From NCBI GenBank assembly GCA_047630175.1, contig JBLHVI010000016.1, forward strand, positions 1 to 54,224: 54,224 nucleotides of DNA, in the 5' to 3' direction. Both the position numbers and the translations under genes were made by a program. The notes below the pieces were generated by a model. The model was not told the origin of the DNA, did no database searches, and saw only the letters and a list, made by a program, of their open reading frames with translations. This stretch comes from UBA4582 sp047630175 (GTDB lineage Bacteria; Pseudomonadota; Gammaproteobacteria; Pseudomonadales; Azotimanducaceae). Positions 1-9,408 of this stretch are shown piece after piece; within the stretch, counting starts at the first letter, position 1; every line of letters starts with the position of its first letter.

Positions 1-272
1 CCTGCGAAGTGCCCGGCGCTATCCACTAGGCGTTCACGAATACGCGCGCGTAATTCGCCAGCTGCAGCCCGCGTAAACGTCAATACCAGTATGTCGGGGG
101 GTAGTAATAGGCGACCAAGGCTGGGGCCAATAGAGGCTTCGTATTCGAGGCTCTCTAGACCTTCAAGAATGAGACGTACATATACGAGTGCGATGGTATA
201 GGTTTTACCTGTGCCAGCACTGGCCTCAATCAGTTGATTGCCCCGTAGCGGGAGTGTCAGTGCCAGGGTCAT
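1..272 (-). CDS. recB: RecB, exonuclease V beta subunit (N-terminal part only)
   Basis: First 90 codons of RecB, the 3'-5' helicase and nuclease subunit of the RecBCD double-strand-break repair enzyme; the rest lies beyond the window edge. The translation begins MTLALTLPLRGNQLIEASAG and runs into a UvrD-type Walker A motif (ASAGTGKTYT). Helicase motif Ia follows (VLTFTRAAAGELRARIRERL), as in RecB/AddA proteins. The ATG overlaps the recC stop by four bases (ATGA), so translation is probably coupled. The ptrA gene that separates recC and recB in E. coli is absent. Whether recD follows cannot be seen. Confidence 0.93.
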   Translation of the reverse strand, partial: MTLALTLPLRGNQLIEASAGTGKTYTIALVYVRLILEGLESLEYEASIGPSLGRLLLPPDILVLTFTRAAAGELRARIRERLVDSAGHFA

Positions 273-3200
273 GGAGTGTCTCCTGGTAAGTCGATAAGGA
301 TCTGGAACAAGGGCAGGTAAAGACGGGTTAGCATCGGCTCAAAGTGCTTGTCTTGGGTGATATCAAAAGCGGTGCTTACCTGCCGCGCAAAGGCTGAGCC
401 AGGCTTTAATACTTTGTTGGCTGCTGCCATAAAGTTGGTGGTGGCTGCCATCTCTTGCATGTCCTCGATGTTGTGAAGTTGTTTGATATCGATGGCGGTG
501 GTCTTTTTGTCTCTCAATCCGCTGAGTGTTGCTTGGGCAATATCTGCGGTCATTAATAGCGGATACGACATGCCGATTTGCCAATAGTGCAAGAGGGCTA
601 TGAGGTGTTGTTTTGCTTTGTCATCGGGGATGGCGGGCAGGGTAATGCCGCCGCCGGGGCCAATGATATGTGTTTGGGCGCCGTGCACGGCGACCTGCAA
701 GGCAAGATGGGCGGGCCAGTGTTTGGCGATTATCCGCAGGTTGAAGGTCTTGTCATTTTTCGGTGCGCTGGACTCGAGAATCAGGCGTACGTGTTGGCCG
801 CCTTGTTTTTTCCAGACTTTACCGATGGTGTCGGTGAGCCTGATGGGTTGGCTTTGCTGCTCTGGGTTGTCAGTGTTTGCCGAGCAGTTCGGCGCGTCAC
901 TTGATGGACTCAATATGATATCAATAGACGGGGCCGGATCGATTGCCGTGGGATATTCGCCGAGGCGGGTTTTAAAGGTATCGAGTGCTTCTGTTAGGTT
1001 GTTGGTGAGTTCCTGGCCGGTGAGAATGCCGAAAGCGCCGGTGGGGTATTCGCCGGCTTGTCGCCGCTGTGCACTGACCGCGTTCAATCGTTGGTCGAGA
1101 TCAATCGATGCGTCGAGGGCTAGGCGCAAGCCTACGGGTTGCAGTAGGGCATCGGTTTGTATCCAGTTGTCTAGGCCGCGCTTGTTGGCGAAAGTTTCGT
1201 CGTCGGTGGTCTCGTCACGTACTTCGGGGAATCTCACATCCAGCCGTTCACGAAAGAATTGATCGAGGGGCTTGCCGAGGAAATCAGCCAGCTGCTTTAA
1301 GTCGATTGCTGTTGCAGGTGCCCAGGTTGATAAGGGCGCGGGCGGCGTGTACGCGGGTGTTGTGGGTCTGGTTGTTTGGCTGGCGGAGGTTCTGGCCCAG
1401 TCTTTTGAATAGGTGAACAGTCTGGATTGGCTGACGGCGGCGACGTAGTCAGGGCCGCTGTTGTCGGGAAGTCGATGCGCCGTGAAATACTGCTCGCTGA
1501 AGGGCTGCAAGGCATGGGTGGTGGTGAGTGCGTCAAGCAGGTGTTGTCCGGCCTTATGACTCGTCGGGTCCGCCTCTGCTGGATTGATGATACTCCAGCA
1601 CAGTTTGATTTGATCGCGCAGTTGACCCACCAATACACTCGGCGGTAACTCGCTGTTGTCTGCTTGGCTGCGACCCTGCCAACTGATATACAGGCCCGTG
1701 CGAGCCGCGAGTATGGCTTCTAGAAACAGGTAACGATCATCGTCACGACGTGAGCGATCGCCGGGGCGGTATTGGCCACGCAGGGCCATAAGGTCAAAAT
1801 CCGGGGGTGAGCTGCGGCGTGGATAGTCGTCATCATTTAGGCCCACAAGGCATACCTGCTTAAACGGTATGGCGCGCATGGGCATGAGGGTCGCGAAGGT
1901 AATGGCGCCACCGCCGTAGCGTTGACCGGGGCTACCGTTGTCGAGCTGTTGTAGCCAGGCTTCGCGGACGATATCCAACGGCAGGAGGCCATCGAAGCTG
2001 CTACCAATACATTCTTCTTGCCAGTTATCGAGCGCCTGCACGACTTGGCCCATAAGGCGTTCTTCATCGGGGTTGCTGGGGGCAAAACAACTGATCAGCA
2101 ACGTGTGCAGAATCTCGGCCCAGTCTTGCGGTGTGTGATCTGTGTTGAGAACGTCTAACTGGCGGCTGAGGGTTTCAATAAACTGTGCGAACGGGCCGAC
2201 GAGCGCTGCGTCTAAACCGGTGACTTCATCAAGGGGCACGATGTTGTCGTGCGTGGCCAAGTCGGCATCTAGCGGGCCCATGGCATAGCCATACAGCATG
2301 CGTTGCAGGCCATAGTGCCAGCTGTGGATGCTGTCCATGCCTGGTAAGTCGAGACTTTCGCGGTGGGGTGCGTCGAGACCCCAGCGAATGTTGGCGTGTT
2401 TGATCCACAGCTGTAGGCGTGGCAGGTCAGATTCTTGAATGCCAAAGCGCTCGCGGATGGCGGCTACGCTTAGCAGGTCGCTGATCTCGCTGACCCGTAG
2501 ACGCAGCACGGGCAGGCGTAACAATGTTTCTAGTGCGATAACCAGCGGCGCTTGGTGACGGCGCTTCTGGTCGGCAATTTGGTAAGGCATATAGCGTGGG
2601 TCTGAGCGCAGGTGTTGGCCGAATACTGCCTCGATGTAAGGCAGCATGGTTTGCACGTCAGGCACCATGACGATGACGTCCCCGGGTAATAGATCCGGCT
2701 GGCTGGTAAATTTGGCCAGCAGTTGGTCGTGCAGAATCTCAACTTCGCGTTGGGCGCTGTGGGCGATATGAAAGACGATGGAATCATCCATCAAAGGATC
2801 TATGGGCGGCCAGTGTTCTTGCGATTCGGTGGGCGGTCGCAGTTCAAGGATATCGTCTTGCAGTTGGGCAAGCAGGCTGGTGGCAGGCACACTATCAAAT
2901 AGGTCGATTTGTAGGCCGGCGTCTTTGAACAGCGGTGCGTAATGACTGGTCTCGTCGTGCACATCAATCAGGTGTAAATAGTCTCGACCCTGTTTGCCCC
3001 ACGCAGCAAGCAGCGGATGGGCATGTTGATGGAAGGCTGCATCATCTAATTGGGCTGGCATGCCGGGCTTGCGGGCTTGGCGTAAATACTCGCTACGTAG
3101 CAGGTCACGGTCTTCCACCAGGTCGCCCCAGTAGTGTCGGCAGGGATTAACCATGCACAGCATGATCTGCATACTGCTCGACAGGGCCGCGAGTGCCTCT

Positions 3201-3958
3201 AGAGTTTGTTGGGGTAGAGATGATATGCCAAACACGACCAGCCGGCGTGGCAGGTCTTTGGGCAGTGTGTCGGGTGTGAGGTTGAGGGCCGTTTTAATGA
3301 AGCGGGCATGTACGGCGCCACGGTGTGAATCTTGTTGCTCGACGTCGACGTGATGGCGTAGTTCGCGCCACAGTTGGGCCTGCCAGGTTTGGTCGGCTGC
3401 GAGTTGGATGCGTTCGGCACGGGCAGAGATCACCTCGTTAAGGCCGTTGCTCCAGGCGGTGAGCCAGTCGGCGCGATAGACTTGATACTGGTCAAACAGG
3501 TCGGCTAGTTTCTCGCTTAGTTGCCACAGCTTGCGTTGTTGAACGTCGTCCTTGAGAAACGTCTGCAAAGGTTTGTAGATTGGCTGGTCAATGATGCTGG
3601 GGATGAGTTTGAGTAACAACCAGCGTAGGCGTTGTTTGTCGAAGGGCGTGGACTCGGGGACGGAGCCGGGCTGGTCAGCTTCTAGCACGGCGCGATAGGC
3701 AAGCCATTGAAAGCGCGCGGGTAATAGCACTTTGATGCCAAAGGCAATGCCCCAACCAATGTCGCCTGATGGGGTGAAGTCCTGTGCCATGGCCATTTTC
3801 AGCCACTGGGCGACGCCATCACTTTGCACCAGCATGTACTCGTTTTCCATGGGGCTTAACGGATGACTGCCGAGCCACTCTAAGGTGACGTTGCGTAAAT
3901 CCTCTAGGCGGTTACCTTGGAGGATGATGAGGCCCGGTTGTACGGCGGTGCCGCTCAT
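269..3958 (-). CDS. recC: RecC, exonuclease V gamma subunit
   Basis: RecC is the Chi-recognising subunit of RecBCD; it holds an inactive helicase fold and splits the DNA strands. The 1229-residue product is somewhat longer than E. coli RecC (about 1120). The N-terminus has the family pattern of GLIILQGNRLEDL followed by a conserved stretch ending in MAQDFTPSGDIGWGIAFGIK. Further RecC-like stretches are GDVIVMVPDVQTMLPYIEAV and a region with FATLMPMRAIPFKQVCLVGL and NDDDYPR. The start was set at 3958 because it makes an ATGA overlap with the upstream ATPase stop, whereas the upstream in-frame ATG at 4018 would lie inside that gene and add 20 non-family residues. Co-transcribed with the genes on both sides. 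Confidence 0.93.
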   Translation of the reverse strand: MSGTAVQPGLIILQGNRLEDLRNVTLEWLGSHPLSPMENEYMLVQSDGVAQWLKMAMAQDFTPSGDIGWGIAFGIKVLLPARFQWLAYRAVLEADQPGSVPESTPFDKQRLRWLLLKLIPSIIDQPIYKPLQTFLKDDVQQRKLWQLSEKLADLFDQYQVYRADWLTAWSNGLNEVISARAERIQLAADQTWQAQLWRELRHHVDVEQQDSHRGAVHARFIKTALNLTPDTLPKDLPRRLVVFGISSLPQQTLEALAALSSSMQIMLCMVNPCRHYWGDLVEDRDLLRSEYLRQARKPGMPAQLDDAAFHQHAHPLLAAWGKQGRDYLHLIDVHDETSHYAPLFKDAGLQIDLFDSVPATSLLAQLQDDILELRPPTESQEHWPPIDPLMDDSIVFHIAHSAQREVEILHDQLLAKFTSQPDLLPGDVIVMVPDVQTMLPYIEAVFGQHLRSDPRYMPYQIADQKRRHQAPLVIALETLLRLPVLRLRVSEISDLLSVAAIRERFGIQESDLPRLQLWIKHANIRWGLDAPHRESLDLPGMDSIHSWHYGLQRMLYGYAMGPLDADLATHDNIVPLDEVTGLDAALVGPFAQFIETLSRQLDVLNTDHTPQDWAEILHTLLISCFAPSNPDEERLMGQVVQALDNWQEECIGSSFDGLLPLDIVREAWLQQLDNGSPGQRYGGGAITFATLMPMRAIPFKQVCLVGLNDDDYPRRSSPPDFDLMALRGQYRPGDRSRRDDDRYLFLEAILAARTGLYISWQGRSQADNSELPPSVLVGQLRDQIKLCWSIINPAEADPTSHKAGQHLLDALTTTHALQPFSEQYFTAHRLPDNSGPDYVAAVSQSRLFTYSKDWARTSASQTTRPTTPAYTPPAPLSTWAPATAIDLKQLADFLGKPLDQFFRERLDVRFPEVRDETTDDETFANKRGLDNWIQTDALLQPVGLRLALDASIDLDQRLNAVSAQRRQAGEYPTGAFGILTGQELTNNLTEALDTFKTRLGEYPTAIDPAPSIDIILSPSSDAPNCSANTDNPEQQSQPIRLTDTIGKVWKKQGGQHVRLILESSAPKNDKTFNLRIIAKHWPAHLALQVAVHGAQTHIIGPGGGITLPAIPDDKAKQHLIALLHYWQIGMSYPLLMTADIAQATLSGLRDKKTTAIDIKQLHNIEDMQEMAATTNFMAAANKVLKPGSAFARQVSTAFDITQDKHFEPMLTRLYLPLFQILIDLPGDTP

Positions 3959-6900
3959 GTGTTGATTTCTACCGCGTTGTGGTTGTCTGTCTCTAAGGTA
4001 ATGCCACCTTCTAGCCACAAGACAGTTTGTCGTAAGTCGGCTTTGTCGCTGCCGGCCTTCGCAAGATTCAAGACCCGGCGCTCGCGATCAAAGACTGTCA
4101 GGCAAAGCTCATCGCTTAGGTAACCCTCGGCTAGCAGATAGTCCTGCAGGTTGCTTTGTTTGCTCGGGCCAATGCCTGCGATCTTAGTGTTTGCGTTGGC
4201 GAGAGAGGCAAGCAATGCGACTGCGTCATAAGCAACTGATGGTTCTGCGCTGCGCGCAGTAACTGCTGCACGCTGTTCAGGATTGGTAATTGTTTTGTGC
4301 ACAGCGACCACATCCACCGGTTTACCTCGGCCTTGTTGCCAAGCTTTGTGCCAGTGTATGGCTGCATCAATACGCGCGCGTAGTTTATCGCGGGCGGGGC
4401 CAGCAATACCGTCAATGCGACTACTCTGCAACCAAGTGAGTAGCGGCCCTAGCGTGCGAATATGCCAATCTTGATAGAGCTGGTGTAGTAATGGCAGGTC
4501 GTCACGTAGCAGATAAAAAATCGGCGTTTCACCTGCATCAAGTTGCGGATTGAGGGCTGGGATGCATAACAGCGCCGCATAGTCTTCTGCGGATTGATGA
4601 CCTGGCGCGGGTATCTTAGGTAATTCATCAACCGCGTAATCATTGGCATGCAGTGTGTCGTGTCCCAGGCGTATCTTCGCCAAATCGATATGATGAGGTG
4701 ACTCGTCACTGATGTTGTTCCACAGGGTCAGTTCATGCTGTCGAGCGCTGAGGTAGAAAATCTGGCGACCTTGTTTACTGAGTTCGGTGAGGCTGTCAAC
4801 GATGGCGGCGAAACGATATTCATCGCTGGATGTTAGGGTTTCATCAAGGAACAAGGGCAGTGCTTCGGCGTGTTTTTCCAGTTGGTTGATCCACGCTAAA
4901 CGGATGGCAAGCACCAGCTGCATGCGTGTGCCTGAAGACAGTTCTTTAAGTGCGCGTAATCGATTCTTTGCGAGGTCGCGTGCCTGCAAACCAGTAGCGG
5001 TGAGTTCTATCTTCCAGGCGTTATGGGTGAACGCTTCGAACAAACCATTAGCCGCTTTAAGAATAGCCGGTTCATTTTCTACTTGGTGTTCGGCTTCAAC
5101 GTCTTCCAGCAGAAATAACCCGGCCTCAAGGGCTTGGCGTTTCTCGAGTACCTCGGCAAGCTTGGCTTCTGCAACGGCTTCCTCTGCGTTGGCATTTTCC
5201 AGGCGACGATCGATGCCGGTGTTGTTGAGCTTGGCTTGTAGATCGCTGTGCTCGTTGCGTAGTCGATCGAGTTCATCTTTGTTTGTTGTTGTGTCGTCGA
5301 GTAACTGCTGCAGCGTTTGTTGCTCATTGTCTTCGGCAAGTTGCACAAGGTCGGCGTCATTTACAAGCAGGTCTTGTTTGGTAGATATTTGCAGTTGCGC
5401 CGCCCGCAGTTTGGTTTGTAAGGCTTGCCAGTTGGGTTGTTGAATGACGCCGGCTTCAAGGGCTATGCGGTTGCCAATATCGATTCCTGCTGCGGTATAT
5501 AGGTCGTTAATGTCACAGGTTACTTGCGCGAGTTCGACGGTGGCGTGATCGTTATTACGTTGGGAAACTTTGATGTCACTATTGGCAGTGGCTGCCTGAC
5601 GGCTTCGGTCGCTTAAATCAGCGAGGGCGGCTTCCAGTGTTTCTTGTTGGGGCTCAACCAGCAGTCCAAAAGTGCTTAGGTATTGTTGAACGCTTTGTAA
5701 GGACACGCTGATGTCAGACTGAATTTGCATCACTTTATCGCTGAGTACGCGATATTCTGTGCTGGCGAGTTGGAAGTCGCTAATCATTCTGACCATCATG
5801 CCGAGGGCCATGGTGGCAAGTTTGGGGTCAAAGCCTAGGTCTGCAGCCAGGGTTGCTTTCTCGCCAAGCAGGGTGTCAATTTCGGCTTGTTTGGCCGTTA
5901 AGCGAAGCGTGTCAGCGGCATTGGCTTCTGCCCGACTGCGAGCCAGTAACAAACCTTGAAGTTCTGTTTGCAGGGTATTGAGGTGTTGTTCGACCGCAGC
6001 TTTTTGCCAGTCGGTGGGTTCATCAATGCCTAGCTGTTGATAGTCGAGTTGGGTTTGGCGCGATGGATTTTTGCCAGCCGTAAAATGCGCGATGATGGCA
6101 GCGATGGTGGTGACTATGCCGGCGCCAACAACCAGCCAAAGGTTTGAGATAACGCCCAGAATGGCAGTCCCTAGGCCAGTGATGCTAATAACACCTAATA
6201 TGATTTTGCCGATAGGTGAGGCTGCTTCGTCAGTTGCCAGCCAGCGACTTAGCAGGCGTGTTGCCTGAGCGCTTATTTCAACTTTCTGAGGATCGGGTGC
6301 TGTGCCTGCATCTTCAATACGTGCGGCGATCTCGTCTCGCACGAGTTCTGTTTTGCGCAGTCGGTCGATGAAAGTTTGTGCCTGATCTATCTGCGCTGTT
6401 GTTAGGTTGGCAGGCGTTGCCCCGCCGCCCAAAGTTTGCCATGCCGTCTTGGCGGCGTTCTGTTGTTTGTCGCGCTCAATCGTGTGGCTCTCTAATTCGG
6501 CGCGCTGTCGGTTTGTGCGGCTGAGGATTAGTCGCTGTTCTCCCAACGTTCGCTCATCCGGGCTGCCTGTTGCCAGGCCCGTGTCTTGTAGTGCTAGGGT
6601 TGCCGCCTGTTGGTCTTGCGCTGCTTTGTTGTGTTGTTGTTGCTGAGTGGCTTGACGACTTTCATATTGTTTGAGTGTACTAAGTTCGTGCCCATTTAAG
6701 CAGTGCATGTTGGTGGGCAGGGTGCCTAAACTAGCTAAAATGTCGCGTTGGTCGTTCAAGGCGATGAGTAAATCGAGAGCGGCTTCTTGGCGTCGTTCGC
6801 GAGACAACTGCATGCTGATAGCATCAATTTTACGTTTTAGTGCCGATAATTCCTGTGTCGCACGCCCTGACAAGCTACTGTATTCACTTTCAATTGCGCG

Positions 6901-7404
6901 GCGCTTAGCCCGCAAGTTCTGCAGGTCTGTGCTTTCTGCTGCGCCTAGTCTAGGGCCGACTTTGAGTGCTTGGGTGCGCAGGGCGGTGAGATCGACGCCG
7001 CCAGCCATTTCGCTTTGCAGGCGGGCAACAATATCACTACTCTCGGCGCTCTCTACTTGTACCAAATTTTCCATCGTCAGCCAGTAATGATGCAGCGTGT
7101 CGCGGGCGATGATGTCGGGTTTGTTAGCCGTATCGTTGTGCATTTGCCAATCGATTTGCTCGCCCGTACGGCGTGCGGTCATCTCGTCAATACCATTGAC
7201 GGATGTGAACTCAGCAGACAAGGACAATGCTGCGGGGTCGTCCTTTTTATCTTTGCTAACGAGATACTGCAGTGCCCTAATGAGGCTGCTTTTACCGATA
7301 GCGTTGGGGCCTGTCACCAGGTTGATGCCCGGCGAAATCTTTTCGAGTTTAAAGCCGGGTTCTATACCGGGAAGTTGTTGTATTTCTAGGTGCGTTAATT
7401 TCAT
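3955..7404 (-). CDS. YhaN/SbcC-like AAA (SMC-type) ATPase with membrane hairpin
   Basis: A 1149-residue ABC/SMC-type ATPase, the likely partner of the nuclease encoded just upstream. Walker A is at residues 32-40 (GPNAIGKSS), the ABC signature near 822 (LSSGTRMQLVLA), Walker B near 849-855 (LPLFLDE) and a switch-like LSARQH near 885. Long Gln/Ala/Leu-rich helical stretches between them look like coiled-coil arms. Residues about 399-444 are strongly hydrophobic and could form two membrane spans, an arrangement I recall for YhaN-type proteins but not for SbcC. After the ATPase core there are about 260 more residues with a helix-hairpin-helix-like IAGIGPSKQSNLQDYL. ATGA overlaps join it to the nuclease and to recC. 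A role in DNA-end processing is inferred. Confidence 0.82.
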   Translation of the reverse strand: MKLTHLEIQQLPGIEPGFKLEKISPGINLVTGPNAIGKSSLIRALQYLVSKDKKDDPAALSLSAEFTSVNGIDEMTARRTGEQIDWQMHNDTANKPDIIARDTLHHYWLTMENLVQVESAESSDIVARLQSEMAGGVDLTALRTQALKVGPRLGAAESTDLQNLRAKRRAIESEYSSLSGRATQELSALKRKIDAISMQLSRERRQEAALDLLIALNDQRDILASLGTLPTNMHCLNGHELSTLKQYESRQATQQQQHNKAAQDQQAATLALQDTGLATGSPDERTLGEQRLILSRTNRQRAELESHTIERDKQQNAAKTAWQTLGGGATPANLTTAQIDQAQTFIDRLRKTELVRDEIAARIEDAGTAPDPQKVEISAQATRLLSRWLATDEAASPIGKIILGVISITGLGTAILGVISNLWLVVGAGIVTTIAAIIAHFTAGKNPSRQTQLDYQQLGIDEPTDWQKAAVEQHLNTLQTELQGLLLARSRAEANAADTLRLTAKQAEIDTLLGEKATLAADLGFDPKLATMALGMMVRMISDFQLASTEYRVLSDKVMQIQSDISVSLQSVQQYLSTFGLLVEPQQETLEAALADLSDRSRQAATANSDIKVSQRNNDHATVELAQVTCDINDLYTAAGIDIGNRIALEAGVIQQPNWQALQTKLRAAQLQISTKQDLLVNDADLVQLAEDNEQQTLQQLLDDTTTNKDELDRLRNEHSDLQAKLNNTGIDRRLENANAEEAVAEAKLAEVLEKRQALEAGLFLLEDVEAEHQVENEPAILKAANGLFEAFTHNAWKIELTATGLQARDLAKNRLRALKELSSGTRMQLVLAIRLAWINQLEKHAEALPLFLDETLTSSDEYRFAAIVDSLTELSKQGRQIFYLSARQHELTLWNNISDESPHHIDLAKIRLGHDTLHANDYAVDELPKIPAPGHQSAEDYAALLCIPALNPQLDAGETPIFYLLRDDLPLLHQLYQDWHIRTLGPLLTWLQSSRIDGIAGPARDKLRARIDAAIHWHKAWQQGRGKPVDVVAVHKTITNPEQRAAVTARSAEPSVAYDAVALLASLANANTKIAGIGPSKQSNLQDYLLAEGYLSDELCLTVFDRERRVLNLAKAGSDKADLRQTVLWLEGGITLETDNHNAVEINT

Positions 7405-8708
7405 TGTCGACTTTGCTCCTGCTGCGCGAGCATCGTCAGCAGTAATTGATGGCCTGCCTGAGACAGCCAGTCAATGACGTCGTTGTCGGTGATAGGTTCG
7501 TGTTCAAGCTGGCTCCAGCGACTCGCGTTGCGAATATCTGCAAGTTTGGTTCGTCCGCCTGAGATTAATACACGAGCGCGTTCTGTGTCGGGTGTTTCTA
7601 GGTCGAGCAGGCGACGAGCGAGTAAGCCTGCTGGGTCTGTGCGTTGGGCGAGTATGTCCAGCGCAATGGTTGCGCGCGTGGCGTTAATGCAGCGCTCAAT
7701 GTGGTAGCTGGTTTGGCGCTCGCCGATGTGGCGGGTGTCATAGCCATCAAGGTTGATGAGTTGTTCGACTTGTTGGCCGAGTGGGGTGTTGCCCGTCAAG
7801 CGCAGTCGTACGGCTACGGCGCGGGGTGGCGCGTGAGAAGCGCCGTTGGTTGGGTTGTTCATGTCGGCCAGCATGGCTTTATCGAAAGACCGCAGATTGT
7901 CTATCAAGCGATCACGCGCCGTTTCTGGTGTGTTTAGGTCTGTGAGATCGAGATCTATTGGTTGCCACCATAGGGGTGCAAACAGCCACTGTTCGATGGT
8001 GCTGATTTGGCCGCCAGCTATGGTGTACAGCCAGGGGCCGCGACGACCGGCTTCACCTGCGTCAACGCCTGACAGACAACCAAGATAACCGCTGGGTGTG
8101 TTGATGCTCAAGGCATCGGGCTTGTGAATGTGACCTAGTAGCCAGGCATCAAGGCCGGTGTTGGCAAGTTCTTCGGACATCACGGGGGCATATACGCTCG
8201 CGGCATTATCACGGTCGCAGTGCAGTAGGCCAATGTTGGCGCCAAGATTGCGGCTGAACTGTTTGCCGTGCAGGGGGCTGCGGGTCACTTGTTTGTGTTG
8301 AAAAGACCAGCCATGCAACGTCAGTTGTTCGCCGGCTGCTTCAACGGTGAAGGCTTCCCAACAGCCGTTGCGGCCGATCAAATGGAAGTTTGGTAGCTGG
8401 TCTGCAAGGCGTGGTAGTACGTGAACGTCGTGGTTGCCGGCAATGCCAACAACGGTGATGCCGGCCTCAGTGAGTCGGTCGATGCCTTGGCTGAGATCAC
8501 GATAGGCTTCAAAATAATCCTCGTCACGCTCAACGACATCACCGGCCAATGCGACAACGTTGACCTGCGCCTCGATAGCGAGTTCGACGAGTCGTCGCCA
8601 AGCGCCGGCGGGACCAAGGTTTTGCGCCTCACTGGTGAGGGTCTGGGGCAACCGTGATGGCTGGCGTCCCAGATGCATGTCGCCGACGGCGAGTAGTTTG
8701 AGTCCCAT
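7401..8708 (-). CDS. YhaO/SbcD-like DNA repair metallophosphoesterase
   Basis: Calcineurin-like phosphoesterase of the Mre11/SbcD type, expected to be a manganese-dependent nuclease working with the ATPase encoded downstream. The metal-binding motifs appear in order: GDMHLG (residues 8-13), AGDVVERD, GNHDVH, a histidine in LLHCDRD, and GHIHKP. The start at 8708 (MGLKLLAVGDMHLG) leaves the family-typical short N-terminus and has AGGA about 10 bases upstream; in-frame TTG (8750) and ATG (8741) starts would add 14 and 11 residues. The product is 435 residues. It opens a chain of four minus-strand genes overlapping by ATGA (nuclease, ATPase, recC, recB). Confidence 0.85.
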   Translation of the reverse strand: MGLKLLAVGDMHLGRQPSRLPQTLTSEAQNLGPAGAWRRLVELAIEAQVNVVALAGDVVERDEDYFEAYRDLSQGIDRLTEAGITVVGIAGNHDVHVLPRLADQLPNFHLIGRNGCWEAFTVEAAGEQLTLHGWSFQHKQVTRSPLHGKQFSRNLGANIGLLHCDRDNAASVYAPVMSEELANTGLDAWLLGHIHKPDALSINTPSGYLGCLSGVDAGEAGRRGPWLYTIAGGQISTIEQWLFAPLWWQPIDLDLTDLNTPETARDRLIDNLRSFDKAMLADMNNPTNGASHAPPRAVAVRLRLTGNTPLGQQVEQLINLDGYDTRHIGERQTSYHIERCINATRATIALDILAQRTDPAGLLARRLLDLETPDTERARVLISGGRTKLADIRNASRWSQLEHEPITDNDVIDWLSQAGHQLLLTMLAQQEQSRQ

Positions 8709-8896
8709 ATAACGTGTGTCCTGGTTGTTCCTTGCTGGCATGGTGATCAATGCGTAACCATGGTGCTAACTGCGTTGCGCGCTATGTTGCTATTCAAGCT
8801 AAAGAGGCGGCGCGTGGGCGATTGACCTGTATTCTACAGACTTCTTGGTCGGGGTTCTGTTATGGATATTTAATCGATGTAATAGCCAGTGATGCC

Positions 8897-9229
8897 TTAC
8901 TTGGTGCCGACGATGCGGAGCTCTCGGCCGATTATTTCGGTTTGATAGTGGGTTTGGCCGAATTTTTGCCAGTTTCGGGTGCGTAAGGCGCCCTCGATGT
9001 AGATGTGGGAACCCTTTACCAGGGTTTCGCCGGCAAACTCGCCTAACTCCCCAATGAAGACCACCCGGTGCCATTCAGTATGGGCCTCTTTGTCGGGCGC
9101 TCGGGATCGCTCTGTGGTGGCTAGGCGCAGTGTGGTGACGGCAGTGCCGTTAGGCATGCGCCGGGTTTCTGGCTCGTTACCGAGATGGCCGACCAGAATC
9201 ACCTTGTTAACACCGTGGGTCGTAATCAT
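8897..9229 (-). CDS. ssb: Short single-stranded DNA-binding protein (OB fold only)
   Basis: A 110-residue SSB-family protein. The OB-fold landmarks are present: GVNKVILVGHLGNEPETRR, then TTLRLATTERSR, EWHRVVFIGELGEFAGETLV, KGSHIYIEGALRTRNWQ and a final TEIIGREL strand. It stops straight after the OB fold, so the Gly/Pro/Gln-rich linker and the acidic tip ending in DDDIPF of canonical bacterial SSB (about 160-180 residues) are missing. That tip recruits repair enzymes in E. coli. No tail is found in other frames downstream of the stop, so a recent frameshift is unlikely. It lies about 190 bases upstream of the nuclease/ATPase/recCB chain on the same strand. A full-length housekeeping SSB is probably encoded elsewhere. 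Confidence 0.85.
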   Translation of the reverse strand: MITTHGVNKVILVGHLGNEPETRRMPNGTAVTTLRLATTERSRAPDKEAHTEWHRVVFIGELGEFAGETLVKGSHIYIEGALRTRNWQKFGQTHYQTEIIGRELRIVGTK

Positions 9230-9408
9230 TGCGCGAAGTAGCCTGTGTGCGTTTGTCTCTGTGGGGTATCGTAATACTACAGGGCCGGTTGTGCCAACAG
9301 GTGCAACTGTTTAACGTCATGGTCTTACAGGCGTTATGGCTTTTTTCGGTACGGTTGGGTGGGGTAAGGTGTTGCTGATTTTAATGAGTTATTACGAGGA
9401 ACATAAAT

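Noticed and set aside
600..1262. Plus-strand open frame of 220 codons opposite recC
   Set aside because: Composition is Arg/Ser-rich and matches the antisense of a coding gene; no family resemblance and no independent ribosome site.
3959..4018. N-terminal extension of recC to an upstream in-frame start
   Set aside because: It would overlap the ATPase gene by more than 60 bases and adds residues unlike RecC; the start at 3958 gives the same ATGA overlap as the other junctions.
4787..5443. Plus-strand open frame of 218 codons opposite the YhaN-like gene
   Set aside because: Low-complexity Ser/Arg-rich translation, a typical antisense shadow of a coiled-coil gene.
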